Of a DNA stretch of 28,192 bases, positions 14,730 to 21,515 are shown in pieces; position 1 is the stretch's first letter, and each line of letters opens with the position of its first letter. Under the pieces are notes generated by a model. It made no database searches. It had not been told where the DNA came from and worked only from the letters and a program-made list of their open reading frames with translations. The DNA lies in assembly GCA_905214865.1 (NCBI GenBank), contig CAJMNO010000027.1, forward strand, positions 1-28,192. The letters are read 5' to 3'. The translations under genes and the position numbers were made by a program. The DNA is from an uncultured bacterium. Its GTDB lineage: Bacteria; Actinomycetota; Coriobacteriia; Coriobacteriales; Atopobiaceae.

Positions 14730-15434
14730 ATGGGTCGGGATGCTGGGAACGTCGGGGCCGATGGAAGGGGTCGCGGGCGCGGGGAGGTGCTTCTCGCCCT
14801 GTTCGACTTTGACGGGACCCTGTGCGACACGGAGATCCTGGGGATTGGGCTGGACCGGCCGGTGTACGCGTCGTTTGGCATAAGCCCCACGGAGGAGGAG
14901 ATGCGCTCGCTGTGCGGGACGGATGGCGAGGAGTCGGTCCCGGCGCTGTTCGCGCGGTATGGGATGGATGTGTCGGCCGATGAGTTCTACGCGCGGCGGG
15001 AACCCAGCGACGTGATCTACGAACGGATGCCCCTGGAGCCGATGCCCGGCGCGCGCGAGCTGCTGGGTCGGCTGGCGGCGCGCGGGATTGCGTGCGGCGT
15101 GGTTTCGACGACCCGGCACGACCTGGTGGAGACGGCGCTGCGGCGGATTGGCCTTGCGGGGAGCTTTGCCTTTGTGGTCGGGGGCGACGACGTGAGCGCG
15201 CACAAGCCCGACCCCATGCCGTACCTGCGAGGCATCGAGCTTGGGGCGCGCGGGCTGGGGGTCGGCGCGGACGGGCTGGCGGCGCGGACCGTGGTGGTGG
15301 AGGACTCCCCGTCCGGCGTGGCCTCGGGGCTCGCGGCAGGGTGCTACGTGTACGGGTTCAAGGGGAACTCGACGCCGCAGGACGTTGGGGCGGCGGACGA
15401 GGTGGTCTCGTCGCTTGAGCTGGTGCTGGCGTAG
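14730..15434 (+). CDS. HAD-family hydrolase (beta-phosphoglucomutase/phosphatase-like)
   Basis: A 234-residue HAD enzyme of subfamily I. The nucleophile motif LFDFDGTLCDTE places Asp26 and Asp28. Motif II is CGVVSTTRHD (near 118-127), the motif III Lys is in SAHKPDPMPY, and motif IV is VVVEDSPSGVASG. The helical cap between residues about 35 and 100 resembles the beta-phosphoglucomutase/phosphoglycolate phosphatase group. It likely removes phosphate from, or isomerises, a small sugar phosphate; the substrate cannot be told. The start is supported by GAGGGGGA just upstream, although the first 18 residues (Gly/Arg rich) are outside the fold. It is a single-gene unit divergent from the hydrolase. 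Confidence 0.85.
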   Translation: MGRDAGNVGADGRGRGRGEVLLALFDFDGTLCDTEILGIGLDRPVYASFGISPTEEEMRSLCGTDGEESVPALFARYGMDVSADEFYARREPSDVIYERMPLEPMPGARELLGRLAARGIACGVVSTTRHDLVETALRRIGLAGSFAFVVGGDDVSAHKPDPMPYLRGIELGARGLGVGADGLAARTVVVEDSPSGVASGLAAGCYVYGFKGNSTPQDVGAADEVVSSLELVLA

Positions 15435-15494
15435 GGTGGCGCGGGCGTGGGCGCGCTGGGGCGGGCGCTCCGAGGGGCGCCGGCCGGGATGGCT

Positions 15495-15717
15495 GCTGAG
15501 AAATCTCGAGTTGTGGCAGCCGCGACGGGGCCCCGGGGGCCATTCGGGACGACGCCTGCTTTGGAATGTCGAGTTGTGGCAATCTGAAAGCGCCAAACCC
15601 CTCTGAAATCGAGTCTGTTGTGTCCCAGAGGGCCAGATCATTGCCACAACTCAAGATTCTTCAGCCGCTCTCGGCGGAACTGCCCCTTGGGATTGCCACA
15701 ACTCGCAATTCTTGAGC
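15495..15717. repeat. intergenic 27-bp repeat cluster 2 (four units, two forward then two reverse)
   Basis: In the 407-base gap between two convergent genes are forward units at 15495-15521 and 15558-15584, and reverse units at 15639-15665 and 15691-15717. They share CGAGTTGTGGCAATC (with small changes) preceded 12 bases earlier by GCTGAG or a variant. Start-to-start distances are 63 and 52 bp. The gap otherwise holds a weak G+C-rich hairpin after the HAD stop (around 15460-15482) and, at 15718-15841, nothing I can interpret. Confidence 0.82.
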
Positions 15718-15841
15718 ACCCAACCACCCTGGAGGTGGCGCGCGGTGGGCTCGGATGGCATGGGCCACCGGTTTCTCGTACATTTCGGGCCCGGCGCGTC
15801 GGACCCAGCGACCGCCATATCGGGACCAGCGCGGCAAGCGC

Positions 15842-16471
15842 TCAGGACAGCAGCGCGATCGCCCTCGCCATGGGATGCCACTCGACCGCGACGGAGGGCT
15901 CCTCGCGCGTGGCGACCGACACAACGTGCGCACCCAGCCCAAATGTCGCGACCCGCCATCCGGGAGGCAGGTGCCCGCCGCGCACGGGGTAGCCGAAGCC
16001 GCAGCCCTCGGCCTTGAGCACCGCCTCCACGCGCGTCCAGGCGCGGGCGAACGCGAGCGCGGGGTCGGCGGATTCCTCGACCAGCACGAGGTCGCGGGCC
16101 GAGAGCACCATCCCAAGGGCGCTCCGCTCGCGACGGCAGAAGGCGGGAGGGACGCACTCCACGTCCACCCCCACGGGTGCGTGGGCGGTGGCGAGGACGG
16201 CGATGCCGTCGTCGTGGGAGATGCCGATGTGCGGGTCGCCCACGACGAGCTCGGGTTTGCCGCCGGGCATCACGGAGAGTGCCGCGTCGTCCCGAACGCC
16301 CAGCACGCTGGCGAGCAGCAGCCCGGCGGCGAACTCTCCCAGGCGCGAGGGCTCCGGCGCGGGACCCGTCGCGCGCTCACGGTAGCGCGGGGCAACCAGC
16401 CGCAGGCAAGACTCCCAGTCCCTGGGGGCGTCGCCCAGCCGCATGGCGTGCAGCGTCACGAAGTTTGCCAT
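15842..16471 (-). CDS. 4'-phosphopantetheinyl transferase (Sfp type)
   Basis: A 209-residue member of the Sfp family, which transfers phosphopantetheine from coenzyme A to a conserved serine of carrier proteins. The two Mg2+/CoA motifs are present: GVDVE at 101-105 and WTRVEAVLKAEG at 145-156 (Glu149, Lys153). An upstream GISHDDGIAVLAT block matches the usual (F/I)SH motif. The start at 16471 has GGGGGAGAGG upstream and removes 25 unlikely residues from the longer frame. No polyketide, non-ribosomal peptide or fatty acid gene is nearby, so it may serve the acyl carrier protein of primary metabolism or a distant cluster. Confidence 0.85.
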   Translation of the reverse strand: MANFVTLHAMRLGDAPRDWESCLRLVAPRYRERATGPAPEPSRLGEFAAGLLLASVLGVRDDAALSVMPGGKPELVVGDPHIGISHDDGIAVLATAHAPVGVDVECVPPAFCRRERSALGMVLSARDLVLVEESADPALAFARAWTRVEAVLKAEGCGFGYPVRGGHLPPGWRVATFGLGAHVVSVATREEPSVAVEWHPMARAIALLS

Positions 16472-16687
16472 GGGCCTCTCCCCCACCCGTCTGTCTTTGC
16501 GAGACATCTCCTGGCACCAAGTGTAGGCGTCGCGCCTCGCATGCATGCGGCTCGAGAGGCTCTGCCCCCGACATCGAGCGGAGGCTGGCAGCTACCGCGC
16601 CGCCCCGTACGTCATCTCGTGGAGCCGGGTTTCCATGGGCACTGACACGGTCAGATCATGCGCGCCGGAAAAATCCCCATTTTCCAG

Positions 16688-16716
16688 TTGCGCGGAGCGG
16701 TTCCTTCCTTTATAGT
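16688..16716 (+). promoter_or_regulatory. candidate promoter of the tRNA-Val gene
   Basis: TTGCGC (16688-16693) and TATAGT (16711-16716) are spaced by 17 bases and lie 42 bases before the tRNA 5' end, a suitable geometry for a sigma-70-type promoter. The -10 is strong and the -35 matches only in TTG. Confidence 0.52.
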
Positions 16717-16758
16717 AGCTAACGCGCTGTGCGACCCCACGCACCGCGTTCAACGTTC

Positions 16759-16833
16759 GGGCGTTTAGCTCAGGGGGAGAGCGCTTCCCTGACACGGAAG
16801 AGGTCAGAAGTTCAAATCTTCTAACGCCCACCA
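16759..16833 (+). tRNA. tRNA-Val (anticodon GAC)
   Basis: A complete 75-base cloverleaf with encoded CCA. The acceptor arms GGGCGTT and AACGCCC pair fully. The D arm is AGCTCAGGGGGAGAGC. The anticodon stem CTTCC/GGAAG encloses loop CTGACAC with anticodon GAC, and the T arm contains GTTCAAATC. It reads valine codons GUC/GUU. The gene is flanked by its own promoter and a strong terminator, so it is transcribed alone. Accessory genes (AbiE) lie directly downstream, consistent with a tRNA 3' end serving as an insertion point. Confidence 0.95.
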
Positions 16834-16840
16834 TAAATTC

Positions 16841-16876
16841 GCAGGTCAGAGGCTTAAGCCTCTGACCTGCTTTGCT
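16841..16876 (+). terminator. terminator of tRNA-Val
   Basis: A perfect 13-bp stem (16841-16853 with 16858-16870, arms GCAGGTCAGAGGC/GCCTCTGACCTGC) closes a TTAA loop and is followed by TTTGCT. It starts 7 bases after the tRNA CCA. Confidence 0.78.
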
Positions 16877-17393
16877 ATGCATGGGTCGAGTGGTACGAAT
16901 TTGATACGAATCGCGCCGCGGTTGCGATCGCGCCACCACCGCGGCGGCATCGAGCCATACGATGGCGATGCTCCCGCCAGCGCTGGGACCGCATACAAGA
17001 AGGGCGACACGTTCGTCTCGAACATCCATCCCTACCTGCAGAAGATATGGGCAATACAAAATATGTTGATGGGTAGCACTTGCTGCTCCTCTCCTGCCAC
17101 GTTGCCGCAGGCGGTGGGACTCCGTCGACTGCCAGACTCGACGATCGGAGCCTCGCATTCGCGTCGAGAGACGACAGCCTGTGGATGTCGGAGCAGATGC
17201 GTCCCTTGAGCTCGCCTTCCTTTTCCTCGAGCTTCTGTTTTAAGTCCTCGAGACCGGGGAGGTCGGGCTCTTGCGCGAAAAGGGCTTTCTCTTGCGTACA
17301 AGCCTCAGCAGCTTCCTCGGGCAAGTACCGCTGGATGATGATTTCACGGGGAAGCCCGTTGCCCGATCCCGCGTCCGTTGCGTGCTCGCGCAT
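16875..17393 (-). CDS. hypothetical third gene of the AbiE operon, possibly decayed
   Basis: An open frame of 172 codons begins 6 bases after the AbiEii stop, with GGGAGATAGGGG upstream, so it is probably co-transcribed. The first 70 residues look like a real protein: acidic, charged and helix/coiled-coil prone (YLPEEAAEACTQEKALF, DLKQKLEEKEGELKG). After about residue 75 the composition shifts to Arg/Ser/Cys-rich sequence typical of a wrong frame, and it runs on to the tRNA terminator. I read this as a gene whose 3' part is lost or frameshifted. No family is recognised. The 16877-17392 stretch holds no other gene I can support on either strand. Confidence 0.35.
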   Translation of the reverse strand: MREHATDAGSGNGLPREIIIQRYLPEEAAEACTQEKALFAQEPDLPGLEDLKQKLEEKEGELKGRICSDIHRLSSLDANARLRSSSLAVDGVPPPAATWQERSSKCYPSTYFVLPISSAGRDGCSRRTCRPSCMRSQRWREHRHRMARCRRGGGAIATAARFVSNSYHSTHA

Positions 17394-17399
17394 AAGCCC

Positions 17400-18227
17400 C
17401 TATCTCCCGATTTCCCGCATGATGCCCTTCGCCGTCCCGCAGCACTCGGGCAATGTCAGCCCCTTTGCGTAGGGCGTCTTGCGGACGTACTTCCCCCACA
17501 GCGAGAGCATCGTGGCGTCGTCGGCGACCTCGTCGAGCACCGCCTCCCAGTGTGCCACCCTCCCCACGCTGCCGCGCTTCTCGCACGTGGCGTCGAGCGC
17601 CTCTGCGAGCGTGGGCAGGTCGCACCGCCCGCTCCGGGTCCGCCACAGCACGTGGATGTCGTAGAAGTCACGCGGGCGCGTGTTGGTCACGCCGCGGGAC
17701 ACGACCGTCTCGAGCTTCTCGGCGAGCACGGTCTCCAGGGGGTAAGCCATCACGCTCACGCTGCGGTCGTCGAACAGCAGCGGCCACTCGTAGGCAATGG
17801 CCCCCGGGGTAATCCTGTCGCCGGTGGTCACGTCCACAGTGAGCGGCACCGCCATCGGCGGGTAACTCGCCAGCAGGTGAACACGGATGCCGGGGTAGTC
17901 GTCGGTCTCCCGAATATCCTCGGTGCGAACGACCTCGAAGACCCAGTCATCGTCGGCCTTGGCGGCGCATATCTCGCGGAAGGCCCGCGCGGCGCTCTCG
18001 TGCGTGAGCGTGAAGCCCCGCACCGTCGTGTCCAGGTCCATCGTCGTGCGCGACGCCACCCCCACGAGCGACGATATGAGCAGGCCGCCCTTGACCACGA
18101 CCTCTTCGCGCCACGGCGAGAGCGACAGGCGCTCCAGCAACCGCTCGAGCAAGTAGTTCTGCATCATCGCCTGCGGCGGCACCCCGGCCTCGCGGGCCCG
18201 CGCGTTCACGCGGGCCTTCAGCTGCAT
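17400..18227 (-). CDS. abiEii: AbiEii/AbiGii-family nucleotidyltransferase toxin
   Basis: A 275-residue member of the AbiEii toxin family. The nucleotidyltransferase core is VVVKGGLLISSLVG followed by SRTTMDLDTTVRG, matching the GG(x)nS...D-D catalytic pattern. Residues LETVLAEKLETVVSRG and TRPRDFYDIHVL are later conserved motifs. The ATG at 18227 (MQLKARVNARAREAG) agrees with relatives and has GAGGA upstream; a GTG at 18245 overlaps the antitoxin stop. AbiE systems are type IV toxin-antitoxin modules that stop growth during phage infection. Toxin and antitoxin genes are adjacent and in the usual order. Confidence 0.9.
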   Translation of the reverse strand: MQLKARVNARAREAGVPPQAMMQNYLLERLLERLSLSPWREEVVVKGGLLISSLVGVASRTTMDLDTTVRGFTLTHESAARAFREICAAKADDDWVFEVVRTEDIRETDDYPGIRVHLLASYPPMAVPLTVDVTTGDRITPGAIAYEWPLLFDDRSVSVMAYPLETVLAEKLETVVSRGVTNTRPRDFYDIHVLWRTRSGRCDLPTLAEALDATCEKRGSVGRVAHWEAVLDEVADDATMLSLWGKYVRKTPYAKGLTLPECCGTAKGIMREIGR

Positions 18228-18241
18228 CGCGTTCCTCGTCC

Positions 18242-18826
18242 TCACAGCAGCACCTCCAGGTAGGTCCGGACCTTACCCTCCACGCCGAGCCTGCGCGCGT
18301 AGGAGACGAGCTCGGTCGGGTCGCAGCCCTCCCCGCGCACGTACTTCCTGAACGCCGGCACGACCGTCTGCGCGTCGGGCACCCTCTGGCCGCGCACCAC
18401 GTCGCAGAGCGACCGCTCGGCATCGTAGGCACGCACCTCGTTTCCGTAGGGGGTCCTCACGGTCGCGAGGCCCAGCCCCAGCACGTCGTCGGCGCACGAC
18501 CGGCAGGCGATGCCCGCCGCCTTGGCCGAGGTCTTGTTGTAGCCCCTGGGGAAGGTCATGGTGAGCGAGAAGGGCGCTCGGTCGGAGAGGCCCCAGAGCC
18601 ACAGCGCCGTGTCGTCGGAGAACACCCCGCGCGCGAAGCGGTGCTGCGCGACTACGAGCGGGTCCTCCCACGTGTCGGGTAGCGCGTAGAGCCCCCGGTC
18701 GAGCCTCACGAGGTCGCCCGCCTCCGTGGCCTCGGACAGCTCTCGTCGCGGTATCCCCGCCTCCGTTGCCTGCTCGGCGGTCACGTAGCCGTTGTGCCCT
18801 CTCGCGATTTCCAGCAGTTCCACCAT
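18242..18826 (-). CDS. abiEi: AbiEi-family antitoxin with N-terminal winged helix
   Basis: A 194-residue protein. The N-terminal domain (ARGHNGYVTAEQATEAGIPR, then LVRLDRGLYALPD) is the AbiEi winged-helix DNA-binding domain. The C-terminal domain contains TALWLWGLSDRAPFSLTMTF and the AERSLCDVVRGQRVPD motif typical of the AbiEi antitoxin domain. Antitoxins of this family repress their own promoter and counter AbiEii. The ATG at 18826 has GGGGG 5 bases upstream. The region just upstream (18840-18900) is AT-rich and likely holds the promoter, but no convincing hexamer pair with normal spacing is visible. Confidence 0.88.
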   Translation of the reverse strand: MVELLEIARGHNGYVTAEQATEAGIPRRELSEATEAGDLVRLDRGLYALPDTWEDPLVVAQHRFARGVFSDDTALWLWGLSDRAPFSLTMTFPRGYNKTSAKAAGIACRSCADDVLGLGLATVRTPYGNEVRAYDAERSLCDVVRGQRVPDAQTVVPAFRKYVRGEGCDPTELVSYARRLGVEGKVRTYLEVLL

Positions 18827-19040
18827 GCCGCCCCCTTTTTCACATTCACGCTTATTATTTTCTCATATTAGGCATAGCTGTACAAAAGAGAGAAACTCCT
18901 CTATCGGCCTATCCCTCCCGTTGGTTTTTGAGATCCTGGGATGCGCACTATGCTCCAATGTAAGAGCCGACGGGCTTTTTGCAGGGGCGGAGCCGCCAGC
19001 GGGTTCCGTCCCAGTTTCACTTGCAGGAGGGTGGAAGGGC

Positions 19041-19262
19041 GTGGACGAGAGCGCCGAGAAGGACATCCGCGAGTTCCTCCTCCAGGCGCCCCTCGGCGGC
19101 TCATGGGAGGACGACCCATACCTGCGCGCCACCAGCCGTGCCTGCCTCAACGCCTACCGCACCCTCGACGTGAAGCATCACAAGACCGAAGCTGACGCGG
19201 CCAAAAGTGCCGCGCTGCTTGAGGTCGAAGCCCGTGGGGCCGCTCTCGTAGAGGAACCCCGC
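19041..19262 (+). pseudogene. remnant of a small unknown gene
   Basis: A GTG at 19041 preceded by GGAGGG (9 bases) opens a frame with protein-like sequence: VDESAEKDIREFLL, PLGGSWEDDPYLRA, CLNAYRTLDVKHHKTEADA. After about 75 codons the frame runs antisense into the end of the HXXEE gene without a stop of its own, so the original 3' end seems lost. No family is recognised. The stretch 18827-19040 contains an AT-rich segment and a small AGCC/GGCT hairpin with five T at about 18968-18984, but no gene. Confidence 0.35.
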
Positions 19263-19274
19263 CACCTAGCTCAC

Positions 19275-19988
19275 CTACGCCGTCGTGTTCGCCGTTGCGG
19301 ATACCTCCTGCGTCACGGGGTCAACGAACTGCTCATACCAGCCGGCGTTTTCGAAGGCGTAGGGGCTCTCCTCGCTCTTGAGGAGGCTCTCTGGCAGCGT
19401 CACCAGCAGTTGGCTGAGAACGACCAGCACCACCACGCCGCCGACCACGTCCTTCCAGTGCGTGCCCTCGCGCGCGAACCAGATGGTGTGCGCAACCCCG
19501 AGGGGCAGCCAGCAGGCAGCCGCCGTTACCAGGCCGGGTGCGTAGAAGCCTGAGTAGATGCCGGCGTCGTAGAGGATCGTCATCGACTGGTAGGCCAGCA
19601 GGTTGTGGACCGCGAACTCGAAGTAGCTAAACAGCATGACCGCAAAGCCCATCCTCCGGCCGTACCCGTCCGTCTCCGCCAGGACGAACCACAGCACGGC
19701 CCCGCCGAGGTTGGTGATCATGTCGGTCAGCTGGCTCATGGGGTAGCGGTCTCGCAGCAACGCGTCGGAGCCGATGTTATAGACGTAGTGGAAGCCGCCG
19801 GGGATGACCCACTCCTCCCACACATGGAGCGTCAACACAATCACGGCAAGCGCTCCGAGCGAACGCAGCGCACCCCATGGCTCCCCCTTCTGCTTGGCGA
19901 CAACCATCTGGACCACGAGTACCGCGCTCATTGCAATCATGGCATAGAGCCATCCCCAGCCTACGAACCAAAGCCACAACGCGTACAT
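19275..19988 (-). CDS. HXXEE-domain integral membrane protein
   Basis: A 237-residue membrane protein with about six helices. The family signature is HVWEEWVIPGG near residue 65, within helix 2. Later polar membrane residues include FEFAVHNLLAY and GVAHTIWFAREG, each with a His in the membrane. The start at 19988 (MYALWLWF) follows GAAGGGG and removes nine non-hydrophobic residues. HXXEE proteins have no established function; the buried His/Glu residues suggest metal binding or membrane enzyme activity. The gene is divergent from a TetR regulator with palindromes between, so repression by that regulator is likely. Confidence 0.8.
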   Translation of the reverse strand: MYALWLWFVGWGWLYAMIAMSAVLVVQMVVAKQKGEPWGALRSLGALAVIVLTLHVWEEWVIPGGFHYVYNIGSDALLRDRYPMSQLTDMITNLGGAVLWFVLAETDGYGRRMGFAVMLFSYFEFAVHNLLAYQSMTILYDAGIYSGFYAPGLVTAAACWLPLGVAHTIWFAREGTHWKDVVGGVVVLVVLSQLLVTLPESLLKSEESPYAFENAGWYEQFVDPVTQEVSATANTTA

Positions 19989-20040
19989 GCCTGCCCCTTC
20001 TCGTCTGTGGTGCAACTCCTTGTGCCTGCGTCACTTGGTA

Positions 20041-20111
20041 TGTAGCATTGCGATAAATACGCTACAACTGCAGCGTAAAGAACCGATACAGGCGGAGGGA
20101 ACGTTGTAGCG
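20041..20111. promoter_or_regulatory. candidate TetR operator region
   Basis: Three overlapping symmetries occur in the 165-base divergent gap. TGTAGC/GCTACA spans 20041-20066. TACGCT/AGCGTA spans 20058-20077. CGCTACAAC (20060-20068) is repeated inverted as GTTGTAGCG (20103-20111). The 43-bp offset between the last two is about four helical turns. These are natural binding sites for the adjacent TetR protein. No promoter hexamers are clearly resolved. Confidence 0.45.
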
Positions 20112-20153
20112 ATATGGCGTTCAAGGCTGCGCTGGGGATTCGAGGCGGATGAC

Positions 20154-20693
20154 ATGTACCACATTCGGAACGACAGGCGAACGCTTCGCTCGGCGCACAC
20201 GTTGTACGAGGGTCTCATGGCCTGCCTTGGACACAGGCCCTTTGACCAGGTGACGATTAGCGACGTCCAGCATGAGAGCGGCGTGGCGCGCACCACGTTC
20301 TATCGGAGCTTCGACAACCTCTCAGACCTGCTGGCTTGGCGCTGCGACGAGTGCTTTCGAGAGGCGCTGGGCTCGCTGGGCCCAGACGCCTTTTGGGATG
20401 AGCGCAGGATGCTGCGCCGGTACTTCTCGTATTGGATGGAGCATGGCGACATTCTTGAGCTCCTTGTGAAAATCAATCGCTATGACATCGTCTATGCGAG
20501 CCATCGGCGGGTTGCCGGTGAGCTGCGCGACCGCTTTGGCGCAATCCCTGGCGTGGACCCCGCGCATGGCGACTACTTTATTGCCGTGAGGACCGGATTC
20601 ACGCTGAGCGTGCTCACCACGTGGGTTGAGCATGGGAGGGCGGAATCCATAGACGACCTGATTCAGATCATCGGCAAGCTGGGGCTGGTGTGA
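20154..20693 (+). CDS. TetR/AcrR-family transcriptional regulator
   Basis: A 179-residue one-component regulator. The N-terminal HTH is FDQVTISDVQHESGVARTTF followed by YRSFDNLSDLLAW, the TetR recognition-helix pattern. The C-terminal ligand domain (about 70-179) is all-helical and similar in size to TetR_C domains of small DhaS-like regulators. It has no visible ligand signature. The gene lies 165 bases from the divergent HXXEE gene and probably controls it and itself. The start has GAGGCGG about 6 bases upstream. Confidence 0.85.
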   Translation: MYHIRNDRRTLRSAHTLYEGLMACLGHRPFDQVTISDVQHESGVARTTFYRSFDNLSDLLAWRCDECFREALGSLGPDAFWDERRMLRRYFSYWMEHGDILELLVKINRYDIVYASHRRVAGELRDRFGAIPGVDPAHGDYFIAVRTGFTLSVLTTWVEHGRAESIDDLIQIIGKLGLV

Positions 20694-20827
20694 GGCGCCG
20701 CATCTCCGACGCGACAGATCCCCCGGCCGCCCCCTCGCCACCTGGAAAGCCGTTGGCCTTCTCCACGATGCCCATGAACACCCCGCCGAGCCGCTCCCCA
20801 ATGGTAGATTTGACACCAGGAGGCAGC

Positions 20828-21427
20828 GTGGACATCTACATCGTCAGGCACGGCCAGACCGACGCCAACAGGAGGCACGAGCTCCAGGGGAGAAGGGACG
20901 TGCCTCTCAACGAGCAGGGGCGCGAGCAGGCCATGCGGGTTCGCGGGCTCCTTAAGGGGAGCTCGGTCGCGTTTGACAGGGTCTACTCGAGCCCGCTCCG
21001 CCGCGCGGTCGAGACCGCAGGCATCGTATCGGGCGGGGGCGTCCCGGTCGAGACGGACGACCGTCTCCTCGAGATGGACTACGGCCCCTACGAGGGGATG
21101 GACCTGCGGGAGCCCGCGCCGGAGGTCGTCACGTTCTTCTCGGACTTCGCGCACAACCCGGCGCCGGACGGGATGGAGCAGCTCCCAGCCGTGGCGGCGC
21201 GCGCCGGCGACTTCATGGAGGACGTCGTTCTCGCCCCGGGTACCTGCGTCCTCGTCTCCACGCACGCGATCCTGATGAAGGGCATCCTCGAGTACCTGAC
21301 GCCCGCCTCGCGCGGGAGCTACTGGTCCAGGTTCATCGGAAACTGCGCCGTCTACCGCTGCACCTGGCACGATGGCACGTTCAGCGTGCCTGTTGAGGTG
21401 ACGGAACCATCAACCCGCCCCAGGTGA
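20828..21427 (+). CDS. histidine phosphatase family protein (phosphoglycerate mutase-like)
   Basis: A 199-residue protein of the histidine phosphatase superfamily. The active-site motif VRHGQTDANRRHELQGRRD is at the N-terminus, YSSPLRRAVETA follows, the acid is in LLEMDYGPYEGM, and the second histidine is in VLVSTHAILMKG. The GTG at 20828 is chosen because AGGAGG sits just upstream and the first strand (VDIYIVRHG) starts there; longer in-frame starts add an unstructured stretch without ribosome sites. Substrate is not predictable; relatives act on phosphosugars or cobalamin intermediates. It follows the TetR gene in the same direction after 134 bases. Confidence 0.85.
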   Translation: MDIYIVRHGQTDANRRHELQGRRDVPLNEQGREQAMRVRGLLKGSSVAFDRVYSSPLRRAVETAGIVSGGGVPVETDDRLLEMDYGPYEGMDLREPAPEVVTFFSDFAHNPAPDGMEQLPAVAARAGDFMEDVVLAPGTCVLVSTHAILMKGILEYLTPASRGSYWSRFIGNCAVYRCTWHDGTFSVPVEVTEPSTRPR

Positions 21428-21515
21428 GAGGCGTCCAGGGCCCCGTGGGCAAGGTACGGCCCGAAGCCCCGCAATACAATCGAGGGGAACCTTCCCGCCA
21501 GCCGAAAGGACGCGC

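Noticed and set aside
15602..15632. A CTGAAATCGAGTCTGTTGTG stretch within cluster 2 that resembles the repeat unit.
   Set aside because: It needs gaps to align, whereas all ten accepted units align without gaps.
16592..17158. A minus-strand frame containing VRRFELLTSSVSGKRSPPEL.
   Set aside because: This is the well-known false protein made by translating a tRNA-Val gene on the wrong strand.
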